From Tatumella citrea (GTDB lineage Bacteria > Pseudomonadota > Gammaproteobacteria > Enterobacterales > Enterobacteriaceae), in NCBI RefSeq assembly GCF_002163585.1, contig NZ_CP015579.1:1178001-1242000 (forward strand): a stretch of DNA of 64,000 nt, written 5' to 3'. Shown here one piece after another: positions 9,630 through 18,097 of this stretch (position 1 is its first letter; every line of letters begins with the position of its first letter). Below the pieces are notes generated by a model. It saw nothing but the letters and a program-made list of their open reading frames with translations. It was not told where the DNA came from and ran no database searches. A program made the translations under genes and the position numbers.

Positions 9630-10463
9630 ATGTCTAAAGATATCGTGGTTATCATTGGTGCTGGCGGCATCGGTATGGCTATCGCACGTCGTCAGGGATT
9701 TGGAAAAACTGTCCTGTTAGCTGATTTCAACCAACAAACGTTGCAGAATGCGGCCAGTCAACTGAGCGACGCGGGATATCAGGTTAAAACCCACCCTGTC
9801 GATGTCGCTTCCCGTTCTTCTGTTGAGTTGTTAGCCTCTTATGCAGCATCACTGGGCAACGTGATGCAAGTAGTGAATACCGCGGGTTTGTCGCCAAATA
9901 TGGCACCGGTTGATAAAGTATTAGAAGTCGATTTATATGGTGCTGCAGTGGTATTTGAAGAGTTTGAAAAAGTGATTGCTCAAGGTGGTGCAGGTCTGAT
10001 TATTTCCAGCATGGCAGGCCATATGATGCCTGCCTTAACACCTGAGCAGGATCATGCGTTGGCATACACGCCAACGGAAGAATTGCTCAGTCTGTCATTC
10101 CTGCAACCTGAAGCCGTTCCTAACACTCTGGTGGCTTACATGCTGGCTAAACGAGCAAATCATCTCCGTGTGCAAGCATCAGCGATGACATGGGGTGATA
10201 AAGGTGCGCGCGTTAACTCCATCAGCCCTGGTATCATCGTTACGCCGCTGGCACTGCATGAACTTAATTCTGAAATTGGTGATATCTACCGTGCTATGGT
10301 TGATGCATCGCCAGTGAAACGTATGGCACCACCTGAAGAAATTGCAGTAACTGCTTCATTCTTACTCGGGCCTGATGCCGGATTCATTACGGGCAGTGAT
10401 TTGCTCATCGATGGTGGCGTGATCGCTGCGATGCGTGCGGGTAAATTACAGACTCCTGGCTAA
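9630..10463 (+). CDS. SDR-family oxidoreductase
   Basis: 277-residue NAD(P)-dependent short-chain dehydrogenase. The cofactor motif reads GAGGIGMAIAR near residues 11-21, and an acidic DFN after beta 2 suggests a preference for NAD. ISSMAGHM supplies the catalytic Ser and AYMLAKRANH the YxxxK pair. The C-terminus SISPGIIVTPL and GSDLLIDGGV is typical. The start is supported by GGAG five bases before the ATG. Between the Ser and Tyr there is a long insertion (about 40 residues) absent from classical SDRs, perhaps a substrate lid. It is probably controlled by the divergent LysR protein. The substrate cannot be told from the sequence. Confidence 0.9.
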   Translation: MSKDIVVIIGAGGIGMAIARRQGFGKTVLLADFNQQTLQNAASQLSDAGYQVKTHPVDVASRSSVELLASYAASLGNVMQVVNTAGLSPNMAPVDKVLEVDLYGAAVVFEEFEKVIAQGGAGLIISSMAGHMMPALTPEQDHALAYTPTEELLSLSFLQPEAVPNTLVAYMLAKRANHLRVQASAMTWGDKGARVNSISPGIIVTPLALHELNSEIGDIYRAMVDASPVKRMAPPEEIAVTASFLLGPDAGFITGSDLLIDGGVIAAMRAGKLQTPG

Positions 10464-10482
10464 TATTCATTGAATATAAAAC

Positions 10483-10517
10483 AATGGGGGAGCTAATTTG
10501 TTGATCCCCCATTCTTT
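10483..10517 (+). terminator. Probable terminator after the SDR gene
   Basis: Inverted repeat AATGGGGGA (10483-10491) / TCCCCCATT (10505-10513) with a 13-nt loop and a short CTTT tail, placed 20 bp after the SDR stop codon. Confidence 0.5.
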
Positions 10518-10830
10518 AACGTAGGCAATAAGTATAATCAGATAAGCGTTGAATATGTTGCATCGGTGTAAACCCATTCGGTACCATATTAGGTCGTTGG
10601 TGATGATAAAAGCATTACCATGTTGTCGCCAGGTGCTGGCCCAGCCATAGCGCACTGTTCAGTTATCATGCTCAATATAAACATTCTGCTGAGGTTTTTC
10701 GTTTGGAAAAAATTGAGCTGGATATTTTGTTTTTTAGTGTATGAAATTAGCGTATTACCCACATATTCCTCGCCGTTTTCATAACGGATTGCCATCAATC
10801 ACATGGAGCAGACAAACAGAACGAGCATCT
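10516..10830 (-). mobile_element. Degenerate IS3-family transposase (OrfB) remnant
   Basis: Three minus-strand frames reconstruct the end of an IS3-type DDE transposase. The pieces are IRYENGEEYVGNTLISYTKK (normally IRSDNGPEF, so the catalytic Asp is lost), PQQNVYIEHDN followed by a stop where Arg/Thr is expected, VRYGWA, and HQRPNMVPNGFTPMQHIQ ending at TAA (10516-10518). There is at least one in-frame stop and several frameshifts, so it cannot transpose. Terminal inverted repeats are not recognisable. It marks past insertion activity in this segment. Confidence 0.75.
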
Positions 10831-11206
10831 GATAGCCGATCATGCATTGTGGCTTGCGGGTACCGCCAATGACTCAGGGCTTTGATTGTTTAAACGCTTT
10901 TTGGGTTTTATAGGTATGTCAGAGACGGTAAGCCTTGTTGTGGTTCCATCTGAACTATTTCACATTATGTGACCCATCCCCCCGTTTTTCTGATTGTCTG
11001 TAATCCGATTAAGCCAGTCAGAAATTTGCAGGTTTTCTCTGAGGAGAACGGGTTTATCGCAGTCACTGTATTGGCTAACAGCAAGGATCTGGCAGCCCTG
11101 ATGAAAACTGCCCCTTGAAAAAAGACTGCATGCTGTGCCATCAGCTTCCGGTCTGATGGCTTCATCGCTTTTTTGTCATGGCCTCCGGAATGATTTCGGC
11201 TTTTAG
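10831..11206. other. Non-coding or eroded DNA between IS remnant and MFS remnant
   Basis: No gene is supported. The only structure noticed is the hairpin GCCATCAG (11137-11144) / CTGATGGC (11153-11160), followed eight bases later by a T6 run, which would face the MFS remnant rather than serve it. Confidence 0.35.
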
Positions 11207-11599
11207 TTACGCTGTTTCCGCCGGAAAATTCCCCCTGGCCTTACGGGCTAACAGACAGGAGACCAACAGCCCTGTAATTAACCCGATGGCGGCAAGATAA
11301 AAAGCCAGTTGCAGAGCATGTTCAGGGCTTGTTACCGTCTTTTCATTATGTAGATTGTCAACCCCGCCACCAGATAACGCTGTCAGTAAAGCAATACCAA
11401 TAGCATTACCTATATTCAACGTAGTAGAGGCCATGCCGGAAGCAATCCCCTGCTGGCGATGAATTATGCCTGAACCCGAAGCTATCCACATTGCTGTCCA
11501 GACAATTCCCTGTCCTGTCCCTGAAATCACCAGCCCCGGGAAAATGTTTGCATAAGACGATCCAGAAAATGCTGCCGCCGCAAGTACCAGCGTACGGGT
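11207..11599 (-). pseudogene. MFS drug-exporter remnant (C-terminal third only)
   Basis: About 130 codons remain of a 14-helix EmrB/QacA-type transporter. The diagnostic motif GTGQGIVWTAMWIA followed by QGIASGMASTTLNIGNAIGIALL is typical of this family, which pumps drugs or metabolites with protons. A last membrane helix and an RKARG tail follow. The frame meets a stop at the junction near 11,600, and everything encoding the first 9-10 helices is absent. It faces the methyltransferase remnant, whose 5' end is lost at the same point. Confidence 0.8.
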
Positions 11600-12274
11600 A
11601 ATTTACCTGAAAATCTTAAGGGCGGAGATGCATTTAAACAACAATTTGGTGAGTCATTTTATGAGTATTGGAGCAAGGATAATAATAAAAATTCTCTTTA
11701 TGATTTTCACTCCTGCATGTCCTCAATGTCTGAAGTAGAAGATAGCTTTTTAGTCCGCAGCTATGATTTCCCCAAAAATGCTACAGTGGTCGATATTGCT
11801 GGCGGAATGGGAGGGTTATTGCTTGCTGTATTACGAAGTAACCCCACATTGACAGGTATACTGTTTGACCGGGAAGCGGTTTTATCCAGAAGCCGTCTTA
11901 GTGAGTTAAATGATGATTCCCGATGGCAGCTTCAGAACGGGGATTTTTTTGTTTCCTGCCCCCTGGCTGATATCTATCTGTTAAAATACATTGCAATGGA
12001 CTGGCCGGATGCACAGGCCACGAAAATCTTAAAATGTATACGTCAGGCAATGCATGAAAATTCTAAGCTACTTATCATGGAACCGATTATTCCACCAGGC
12101 AATACCTGGTATGGTGGCAACGAAATTGACTTGTTATTACTCAGCAGTTTTGATGGCGGTAAAACACGTGATGAAGAAGAACTCAGTATTTTACTCGGGA
12201 AGGCTGATTTGAAACTGAATCGGGTAATTACTACCGGTTGTTATGTGTCTATTGCTGAGGTGGTTATTGTATAA
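11600..12274 (+). pseudogene. SAM-dependent O-methyltransferase remnant (N-terminal domain missing)
   Basis: The open frame starts at the deletion junction without a proper start and runs to TAA at 12272-12274; an internal ATG at 11717 is the first possible start. It matches the C-terminal catalytic domain of plant-type (family 2) O-methyltransferases: FGESFYEYW, YDFPKNATVVDIAGGMGGLL (SAM motif, DIAGGMGG), GILFD, the DIYLLKYIAMDWPDAQA segment with the family Asp-Trp, and LLIMEPIIPPG. About 100-120 residues of the N-terminal dimerisation/winged-helix domain are gone. Homologues methylate phenolic or secondary-metabolite hydroxyls. Confidence 0.75.
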
Positions 12275-12884
12275 ATAATCAACTGGTGAATAATGCGATT
12301 TATTACAGGGTTACATGCTCTGTGGCTTAAAAGCACCGGGCATGTAAATCATTTAAATGAATTTTCATTATCCAGGCAGAGGATAAGCCGACTGCCCGTT
12401 AATGTCTGCTGTAATTTAGAAAAGTGGGGCGGCGAAGTACCTGCATTCCCTGAGTGACTATTCGCGGGGGGAAATTATGAAAATGGGGTGCCTGAGCCTT
12501 TAGATAACGGACAAAAAAGAAAAGTCGATCCCGGTTCGTATTTTCCAGTTCAGAGTTATTCAACGAGAGGTTACATTCGACAATAGTATTACGGAATATA
12601 GTCGTGATGTTTATAATATTGTCAAGAACATGAGAACAGATTTAAAATCTGAGTTGTTTTGCGATGCCTCTGCCTGAGAATTGTCCTGCTAACAAGGTGC
12701 CTGACCTGGTCAGCTGCAATTGTTGTCGCCACCACTGCATAACACGCAGTCCTGTATCAGTAATACATAGCCTCGCCAGGGGCAGTCACTAACAGCAACT
12801 TTATCATCCTAAAATCTCGTCATGTCTGACGGATATTACGGGCTGATCAGAAATTTTAATTTCTTTTCCTGATTAATTCCCTTT
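12275..12884. other. 610-bp gene-free, eroded region
   Basis: No complete gene is seen. On the minus strand around 12690-12770 a short run reads LARLCITDTGLRVMQWW, reminiscent of the wing of a winged-helix regulator, but it has no start or continuation. The composition is uneven and AT-rich next to the following gene. Most likely it is decayed coding DNA. Confidence 0.4.
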
Positions 12885-13760
12885 ATGGTTAATGCATCAA
12901 CACAGGATATTAACAGGGCCAGGTCATGGTCCGGGGGAGAGCAATTGAATACAGAGCGCTGTGCTGAATCTGGTAAGGCTTCACCGATTGGTGTTTTTGA
13001 TGCCGGAATTGGTAGTTATGCCATTGTCGAAAAACTCAGGAAAAGTTATCCGCAGCAAGACCTGATTTATCTGGCAGACAGAAAACAGTTTCCTTATGGC
13101 AAAAAAAATTACCGTCAGTTGCTGGATGCGACACTCTCCGCTTCACAGTTTTTGCTGTCGGAAGGCTGCAGTGCCGTGGTTCTGGCGTCCAATGCACCTT
13201 CAATCGTGGTGATACAGGAGCTGAAGCAGCAGCTACCCGTCCCGTTACTGGGCGTTGAACCCCCGCTGGCAGAAGCCTGCCTGGTTTCAGTTAACCAACA
13301 GGTCATTGTGTTGGGGGTTGAGAGTATGGTGAGCAGCGAAGCTTTTTCCCGCTTCCTGGACAGAGAAACTGTGGCCGGATGTTCGGTATCGGGAATTAAT
13401 GCATCTTCTCTGGTCGGGTTGGTGGAGGATTTCTCGTTTATTCATCAGCCACAGAAAACACAACAGCTGGTGTCGGATTTTATCACTGCGATGTTACAGG
13501 CCTATCCGCAGACAGATGTAGTCACCATGTCTTCAACCCATCTGCCCTGGCTGAAACCTTATTTTACCAGCGCAGCACCACAGATTGCATTTTTAGATCC
13601 TGCCGATACTCTGGTCAGTAATATTGCCCCGCTGGTGACCACCGGCAGGGGAGTGACCCGCTGTATTGCCACTGAGAGCAGGCAATATCCCGTACATGAG
13701 TTCAATATCGCCCTTGCCTCGCTAAATAGCGGGCTGGTTGCAGAACTGGTCAGTTTCTAA
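12885..13760 (+). CDS. Glutamate-racemase-like protein lacking both catalytic cysteines
   Basis: Up to 291 residues with the Asp/Glu racemase fold: PIGVFDAGIGSYAIVEKL (conserved Asp39), IYLADRKQFPYGKKNY, LGVEPPLAEA and DVVTMSSTHLPWLKPYF. True MurI enzymes use two cysteines, in ACNTAS and LGCTHYP. Here these read ASNAPS (Ser102) and MSSTHLP (Ser217), while Thr218 and His219 remain. Racemisation by the usual two-thiol mechanism therefore seems impossible. The ATG at 12885 has no good ribosome site; a TTG at 12945 preceded by GGGGGAG may be the real start, giving a protein 20 residues shorter. It converges on the RTX gene. Possible roles are ligand binding, regulation or an altered reaction. Confidence 0.8.
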   Translation: MVNASTQDINRARSWSGGEQLNTERCAESGKASPIGVFDAGIGSYAIVEKLRKSYPQQDLIYLADRKQFPYGKKNYRQLLDATLSASQFLLSEGCSAVVLASNAPSIVVIQELKQQLPVPLLGVEPPLAEACLVSVNQQVIVLGVESMVSSEAFSRFLDRETVAGCSVSGINASSLVGLVEDFSFIHQPQKTQQLVSDFITAMLQAYPQTDVVTMSSTHLPWLKPYFTSAAPQIAFLDPADTLVSNIAPLVTTGRGVTRCIATESRQYPVHEFNIALASLNSGLVAELVSF

Positions 13761-13769
13761 GCTAATGTA

Positions 13770-13804
13770 GCGGCAGTGGGTAGAGATTCTGCCGCCACTT
13801 TTCA
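13770..13804 (+). terminator. Probable terminator between the racemase-like gene and the RTX gene
   Basis: GCGGCAG (13770-13776) pairs with CTGCCGC (13789-13795) around a 12-nt loop and is followed by CACTTTTC. It sits 10 bp after the stop of the racemase-like gene and just before the convergent RTX stop. Confidence 0.5.
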
Positions 13805-13814
13805 ATAGCCTGCA

Positions 13815-16676
13815 TCAGATCAGATCGTGGCTAAGGTACATTGCTTCATAACCCTGTGTGATTTCGGGGGGAGTGGTGAAAAAAGAACAGTCTTCCGGTA
13901 CAGATGACTCGCTTAACATTGATGTATTCCAGCTAAGGCCATTGGCAAAATCTACCCATTCCACCCCGGTCTGGAATTTACCCGATTCGGCCTGATCCAC
14001 CAGCCGCACCGAACCACCGTCAGCGGCCCCGGCGCTACTTTCGGCAATGGTCAGCAGCATATCGGCCCCGTCACGGCTGACCGTCACCTGAGAGGCGGTG
14101 ATATCTTTCAGCCACAGCCGGTCGTCAGTGCCTTCGAAGGACGATTCCATAATCGTGTCGTGCCCGTCACCCCGGGCGTAGATATACAGATCATTGCCGT
14201 AGCTACCATTCAGATAGTCGTCGCCGTGCCCGCCCTGCAGCCGGTCATCCATATTTGAGCCGGTGATCCGGTCATCCCCCGGGGTTATGGCGGTGGCAAA
14301 CATCTGCTCGCGCAGTTGCTGCTGGTTCCAGCGCGTACCGTCGGCAAACTCAAGCCATTCCACTCCGGTCTGGAATTTGCCCGATGCGGCCTGATCCACC
14401 AGCCGCACCGAACCACCGTCAGCGGCCCCGGCGCTACTTTCGGCAATGGTCAGCAGTATATCGGCCCCGTCACGGCTGACCGTCACCTGAGAGGCGGTGA
14501 TATCTTTCAGCCACAGCCGGTCGTCAGTCCCCTCGAAGGACGATTCCATAATCGTGTCGTGCCCGTCACCGCGAGTGTAGATATACAGATCATTGCCGTA
14601 GCTACCATTCAGATAGTCGTCGCCCTTATTGCCATACAACGTATCAGTAAATTTTGAACCGGTTAGTGTGTCATTGCCGTCCAGCCCATACATAACCGAT
14701 GCTATCTCCCCGGCAGAAAGAGTATCGTCACCGAAGTTTCCAATTACCTGATGGGCGGAAAGTTCGGGCATGAATATATCCAGTATGCGCTCAAAAGCAT
14801 CGCCTTCTGCATTGCTAAGCATTGAGAGTTGTTCGGTCAGTTGACGCGTAAAATCACTATCCAGGTGCTGTACAACAAACAATAAATCGACCAGCTGATC
14901 CCGGGCAGCCAGATCGGACTGATTTATCCCTTCCCGTAGTGTCCTGATAAGAGTGCTGGTATCCGCAACGATTTGCTGGTTTTCTATCTGCCAGTTAACC
15001 TGCTCAATTAATGGTGCCAGGTGGGTTTGCACGGTTAATTGTGCATAAATGTTGTTCAGTAAAATATCATAGGCTGATTCAAGACGTTGGGCTGCATTAC
15101 TCAAGGGGGCCGGATGACCATTTTGTCTGAATTCGCTGCCTAAAAAAGCTTCCAGAGCAAACAATTTCTGACCACTAATAAATGCTCCACGACTATCTTC
15201 GGTATAATTTATGGCTCCGCTCATTTGTCGCATAATTTTATCGGTCAACTGAAAACGTAATTGCTGATCGGGTTGTTGAATAAATTGCTCCACCAGATCT
15301 CTGAGAACATGGTCGCCACGGGCGATTAACTGATGTAAATTACTGACATTCCCAGTGGCGGTAATATCTGGCAGGCTGGCGATATCGTCGCTGACCGCTA
15401 CTTTATGTTTGTCCAGGGTATTACTGCGGGTTTCTCTGAACCAGACATCTACGATTTCTGCCAGACTTCCGTCGGTTTTTATATACTGGCCTTGCTGGCG
15501 GAACTCATTCCCATATTCATCGGTGACTTTACTGTTGCTCCAGTTCAGCTGAATAGCCGCAATACCCGCCTGTTCCAGGCTGAACAGCTCACCTTCATCA
15601 GTCACGCCGTTTCCGTTACGATCCTGCCAGATTTGCAGGCGGGTAAAAATGTCGTCCTTGCTGCTAATCATCCCATCGCCGTTGCTGTCATAATCTGCCA
15701 GTGCAAGGAAACCGTTGTTCGCCGTCTCACCGGAGGAACTCACTGTATTATTGCCAAATAACTCACTGCCATCATCTATGATATGGTTGCCGTTACGGTC
15801 CAGTACCAGTAACCCATCATCTCTACCCACCCAGCCAGAAAGTTGCGCGTAACCATTGCCGTCGTGGTCGAAATAAACCGGAGACTCTGCTGTTTCTACA
15901 CCATCTCCGTCTAGATCGACGATCAGCGGGCTGGCCTGGTTGGCAGCATCCTCAGCCGCAGCAGCAGCCTGGTCGGCTGCGTTATTGGCGGCGTCCCTGG
16001 CAGGATCCTCGAATAATGACCGGGCAAAATTTGCCAGTGACTCCATGGCATCATTCATATAATCCGTCAGCGCATCAAATGCGTTAGCTGCAGAATCCAC
16101 CATATCCGACAAATTTTCTATAGCATTATCGTAGGCATCACCCAGCGCATCACTGAGCGGTTTTAAGGCATCCCTGATATTATCCATATACTTACCCGGG
16201 TCAATAGAACCCTTGGCTGCCATACTGGCTATCGATAACACTGCCGCGAGGACGGTTAATCCACCAGCAGCCCCAAGCGCAACAGGTGCAGAGGCAGCCC
16301 CAGCAGCTGCAGCCAGAGCGATAGCACTGGCTACAGAAGCAACATTCCCCAGAGCCGAGTAGATATCACTTGTGTTAATTTTCCCGGTCGATTCATAGGC
16401 TCTTGCCATTGAAGAAAAATCTGTTAAAAGTCCTGCAGCTGACAGGGCTACCGCAGCAACCGGAATATTTTTTCCAGCAATATTCATTAGTGGGAAGCTT
16501 TTCCCAACCGTCTCTAATGCAGAACCTGCTGTTTGTAGACTACTGACAGTTGCTTTAAAGTAAGAATTATTTTCATTAGCTTCAGCAATGTTTTTAATTG
16601 TGGGGGCGATATTTGTATTCCAGCTTATGAAAGATAATAAGTTGCCTAACCCAGCTTCAATTGTTTTATTTCCCAT
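13815..16676 (-). CDS. Large RTX-family secreted protein with FrpC-like calcium domain
   Basis: 953 residues with no signal peptide. Residues 71-85 and 111-155 are hydrophobic Ala/Gly-rich stretches that could insert into membranes. Residues 226-248 are an Ala-rich helix. Residues 249-415 form an FrpC-like domain full of Asp/Asn/Gly loops (SPLIVDLDGDGVET, FDHDGNGYA, LVLDRNGN, DDGSELFGN, DYDSNGDG). A helical region spans 420-640. RTX nonapeptide-like repeats (GLDGNDTLTGS, GNKGDDYLNGSYGND) occur in two long copies near 681-780 and 814-911. The C-terminus ends SHDLI, Asp followed by hydrophobic residues as in PrtD-exported substrates. Secretion by the divergent type I system is likely. No HlyC-type acyltransferase lies nearby. 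Target and activity are unknown; a pore former or bacteriocin is possible. The ATG overlaps the preceding gene by 11 bp. Confidence 0.88.
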   Translation of the reverse strand: MGNKTIEAGLGNLLSFISWNTNIAPTIKNIAEANENNSYFKATVSSLQTAGSALETVGKSFPLMNIAGKNIPVAAVALSAAGLLTDFSSMARAYESTGKINTSDIYSALGNVASVASAIALAAAAGAASAPVALGAAGGLTVLAAVLSIASMAAKGSIDPGKYMDNIRDALKPLSDALGDAYDNAIENLSDMVDSAANAFDALTDYMNDAMESLANFARSLFEDPARDAANNAADQAAAAAEDAANQASPLIVDLDGDGVETAESPVYFDHDGNGYAQLSGWVGRDDGLLVLDRNGNHIIDDGSELFGNNTVSSSGETANNGFLALADYDSNGDGMISSKDDIFTRLQIWQDRNGNGVTDEGELFSLEQAGIAAIQLNWSNSKVTDEYGNEFRQQGQYIKTDGSLAEIVDVWFRETRSNTLDKHKVAVSDDIASLPDITATGNVSNLHQLIARGDHVLRDLVEQFIQQPDQQLRFQLTDKIMRQMSGAINYTEDSRGAFISGQKLFALEAFLGSEFRQNGHPAPLSNAAQRLESAYDILLNNIYAQLTVQTHLAPLIEQVNWQIENQQIVADTSTLIRTLREGINQSDLAARDQLVDLLFVVQHLDSDFTRQLTEQLSMLSNAEGDAFERILDIFMPELSAHQVIGNFGDDTLSAGEIASVMYGLDGNDTLTGSKFTDTLYGNKGDDYLNGSYGNDLYIYTRGDGHDTIMESSFEGTDDRLWLKDITASQVTVSRDGADILLTIAESSAGAADGGSVRLVDQAASGKFQTGVEWLEFADGTRWNQQQLREQMFATAITPGDDRITGSNMDDRLQGGHGDDYLNGSYGNDLYIYARGDGHDTIMESSFEGTDDRLWLKDITASQVTVSRDGADMLLTIAESSAGAADGGSVRLVDQAESGKFQTGVEWVDFANGLSWNTSMLSESSVPEDCSFFTTPPEITQGYEAMYLSHDLI
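13956..14225 (-). repeat. 270-bp direct repeat inside the RTX gene, copy encoding the second unit
   Basis: Nearly identical in DNA to 14355-14624, offset by exactly 399 bp (133 codons). It encodes the unit from DDYLNGSYGND through GKFQTGVEW nearest the C-terminus. Confidence 0.9.
14355..14624 (-). repeat. 270-bp direct repeat inside the RTX gene, copy encoding the first unit
   Basis: Partner of 13956-14225. The few differences include Thr/Ala at the YIYTRG position, Ile/Met at ADILL, and Ala/Glu in DQAASGK. The near-identity at silent positions argues for a recent duplication or gene conversion. Confidence 0.9.
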
Positions 16677-17313
16677 TTTTAATATCCCTATTTAATATGA
16701 TTCTATTGGTGATTGTTGTGATGATAACAAATAATGGAGATGATATTACCAAGGTAATAAACCAGTTGTTTTTTTCCCAGGCAATAGTATCAATTACATT
16801 TTTATTTGAAACCACCTCCTCGTCACTAATGATAACCTGTACAACTCTTCTTCCAGTACTAAAAATGTTATACCTCTGTCTGAACCAGCCTATTATTACG
16901 GGTTTACCCTTCCATTTTTGATATAATTTTTGAAGAGGGATCACATTTTCAGGTTTATTATTTTTTTTTAAAAGATCAAATAACTGGTTGATGTATATGC
17001 GGTCTACTTCACAAACGTCAGGACTGAGATAAGATGACTTACATGAAAAAAATTCAGTATTAGTACTGGAGCTTACTCCCATCTGGTAGTTTTTTCTACC
17101 TACCTCTCTGTAAGTGAATACTCCTTCAGAGTAATGAATTTCATCTTTGTTTGGAAATTCAATAGCGTGAGAGAAAAATAGTGGAGTAATCACAAAGTAC
17201 AAGTAAAAAAATATTAGTCCCAGATATGATAATATCCACCCGGCAGGTATGCCTGGTATAAAAAAAAGCTTCCCACTAAGTTTTCCGGTGTTTTCTTGGT
17301 TATTCCTATCCAT
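16666..17313 (-). CDS. Putative membrane protein, first of three tandem paralogues (candidate RTX accessory/immunity)
   Basis: 215 residues from the ATG at 17311-17313, chosen because its N-terminus then aligns exactly in length with the other two copies (25 residues up to PAG); an ATG 15 bp upstream is possible. One or two hydrophobic helices span about residues 26-55 and one lies near the C-terminus (WFITLVISSPLF). Between them is a probable extracytoplasmic domain with shared motifs: DEIHYSEGVFTYREVGRKNYQ, FFSCKSSYLSPDVCEVD (two conserved Cys), GKPVIIGWFRQRYNIFST and RRVVQVII. Its stop lies 11 bp inside the RTX start, implying coupled translation. I do not recognise the family. Position and topology suggest a self-protection or assembly role, by inference. 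Confidence 0.72.
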   Translation of the reverse strand: MDRNNQENTGKLSGKLFFIPGIPAGWILSYLGLIFFYLYFVITPLFFSHAIEFPNKDEIHYSEGVFTYREVGRKNYQMGVSSSTNTEFFSCKSSYLSPDVCEVDRIYINQLFDLLKKNNKPENVIPLQKLYQKWKGKPVIIGWFRQRYNIFSTGRRVVQVIISDEEVVSNKNVIDTIAWEKNNWFITLVISSPLFVIITTITNRIILNRDIKNGK

Positions 17314-17353
17314 GATACACTCTTGCATTTTAACTGTGAAATATAATTTTTTG

Positions 17354-18019
17354 TTATAGACCTTTTTTTCTTAGATTATCATGTTTATTGTCCTTATTTA
17401 ATATTAGCGTTAAGGTGAGGTAGGAAGTAAATGCCAACAATGGTAATGATATTATTAGATCAAGAATCCAGCTTTCCTTGCTTCTGATGATATTCTTGTT
17501 AACATTCTCCTTTGAAACGACTTCTTTGCCATCAATGATGACCTGGACAACTCTTCTGTCGGTACTGAATAAGCTATATCTCTGCCTGAACCAGCCGATT
17601 TTTGCTGGTTTTCCCTGCCATTCTTGATAAATTTTTGGTTCAATAATAATATTGGTTCGTTTATTGTTTCTTTTTAACTCATCTTCTAATTGCTTATAAT
17701 ATTCTTTGTCTATTTCGCAAAGGTCAGGGGCGAAATAAGATGAACGACATGAAAAGAAATCAGTATTACTATCTGTAATCACGCCAATCTGGTAATGTTT
17801 TCTTGCCACTTCTCTGTAAGTAAACAAACCTTCAGTATAGTGGATGTCTTGTTGTTCCGGGAACTGAACAGCTAATGTAAAAAAAATAGGGATAATCATG
17901 CAGTACAGGTAATAGATGATTGCACCCAGGCAAACCAATAAGCTGCCAGCAGGTCTCCCTGGTATTAAATAACTATTTTCAGCAAGGGTTTCAGGTTTTT
18001 TGGTAGTGTTATTATTCAT
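17354..18019 (-). CDS. Putative membrane protein, second of three tandem paralogues
   Basis: 221 residues from the ATG at 18017-18019; an upstream GTG (18043) would add 8 residues but break the length match with its paralogues. It has the same layout: the N-terminal GRPAG leading into a long hydrophobic segment (residues 23-50), the domain with DIHYTEGLFTYREVARKHYQ, FFSCRSSYFAPDLCEID, WQGKPAKIGWFRQRYS and DGKEVVS, then a C-terminal helix (LDLIISLPLLAF) and a basic tail. It lies 40 bp upstream of copy 1. By eye, copies 2 and 3 share more than half their residues. The family is not recognised. Confidence 0.72.
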   Translation of the reverse strand: MNNNTTKKPETLAENSYLIPGRPAGSLLVCLGAIIYYLYCMIIPIFFTLAVQFPEQQDIHYTEGLFTYREVARKHYQIGVITDSNTDFFSCRSSYFAPDLCEIDKEYYKQLEDELKRNNKRTNIIIEPKIYQEWQGKPAKIGWFRQRYSLFSTDRRVVQVIIDGKEVVSKENVNKNIIRSKESWILDLIISLPLLAFTSYLTLTLILNKDNKHDNLRKKGL

Positions 18020-18097
18020 GGTGTGTATTTTCTTTACTGACACTGGGCAGTGTGGAGAGTTTAAATTTTCATGAAATTAATGTTAATTTCATGAGTA

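Noticed and set aside
10965..11165. Minus-strand open frame of 66 codons
   Set aside because: No homology pattern and no start signals; lies between two remnants.
11137..11166. Hairpin GCCATCAG/CTGATGGC as terminator
   Set aside because: The T-run is separated from the stem by eight bases and no intact gene precedes it.
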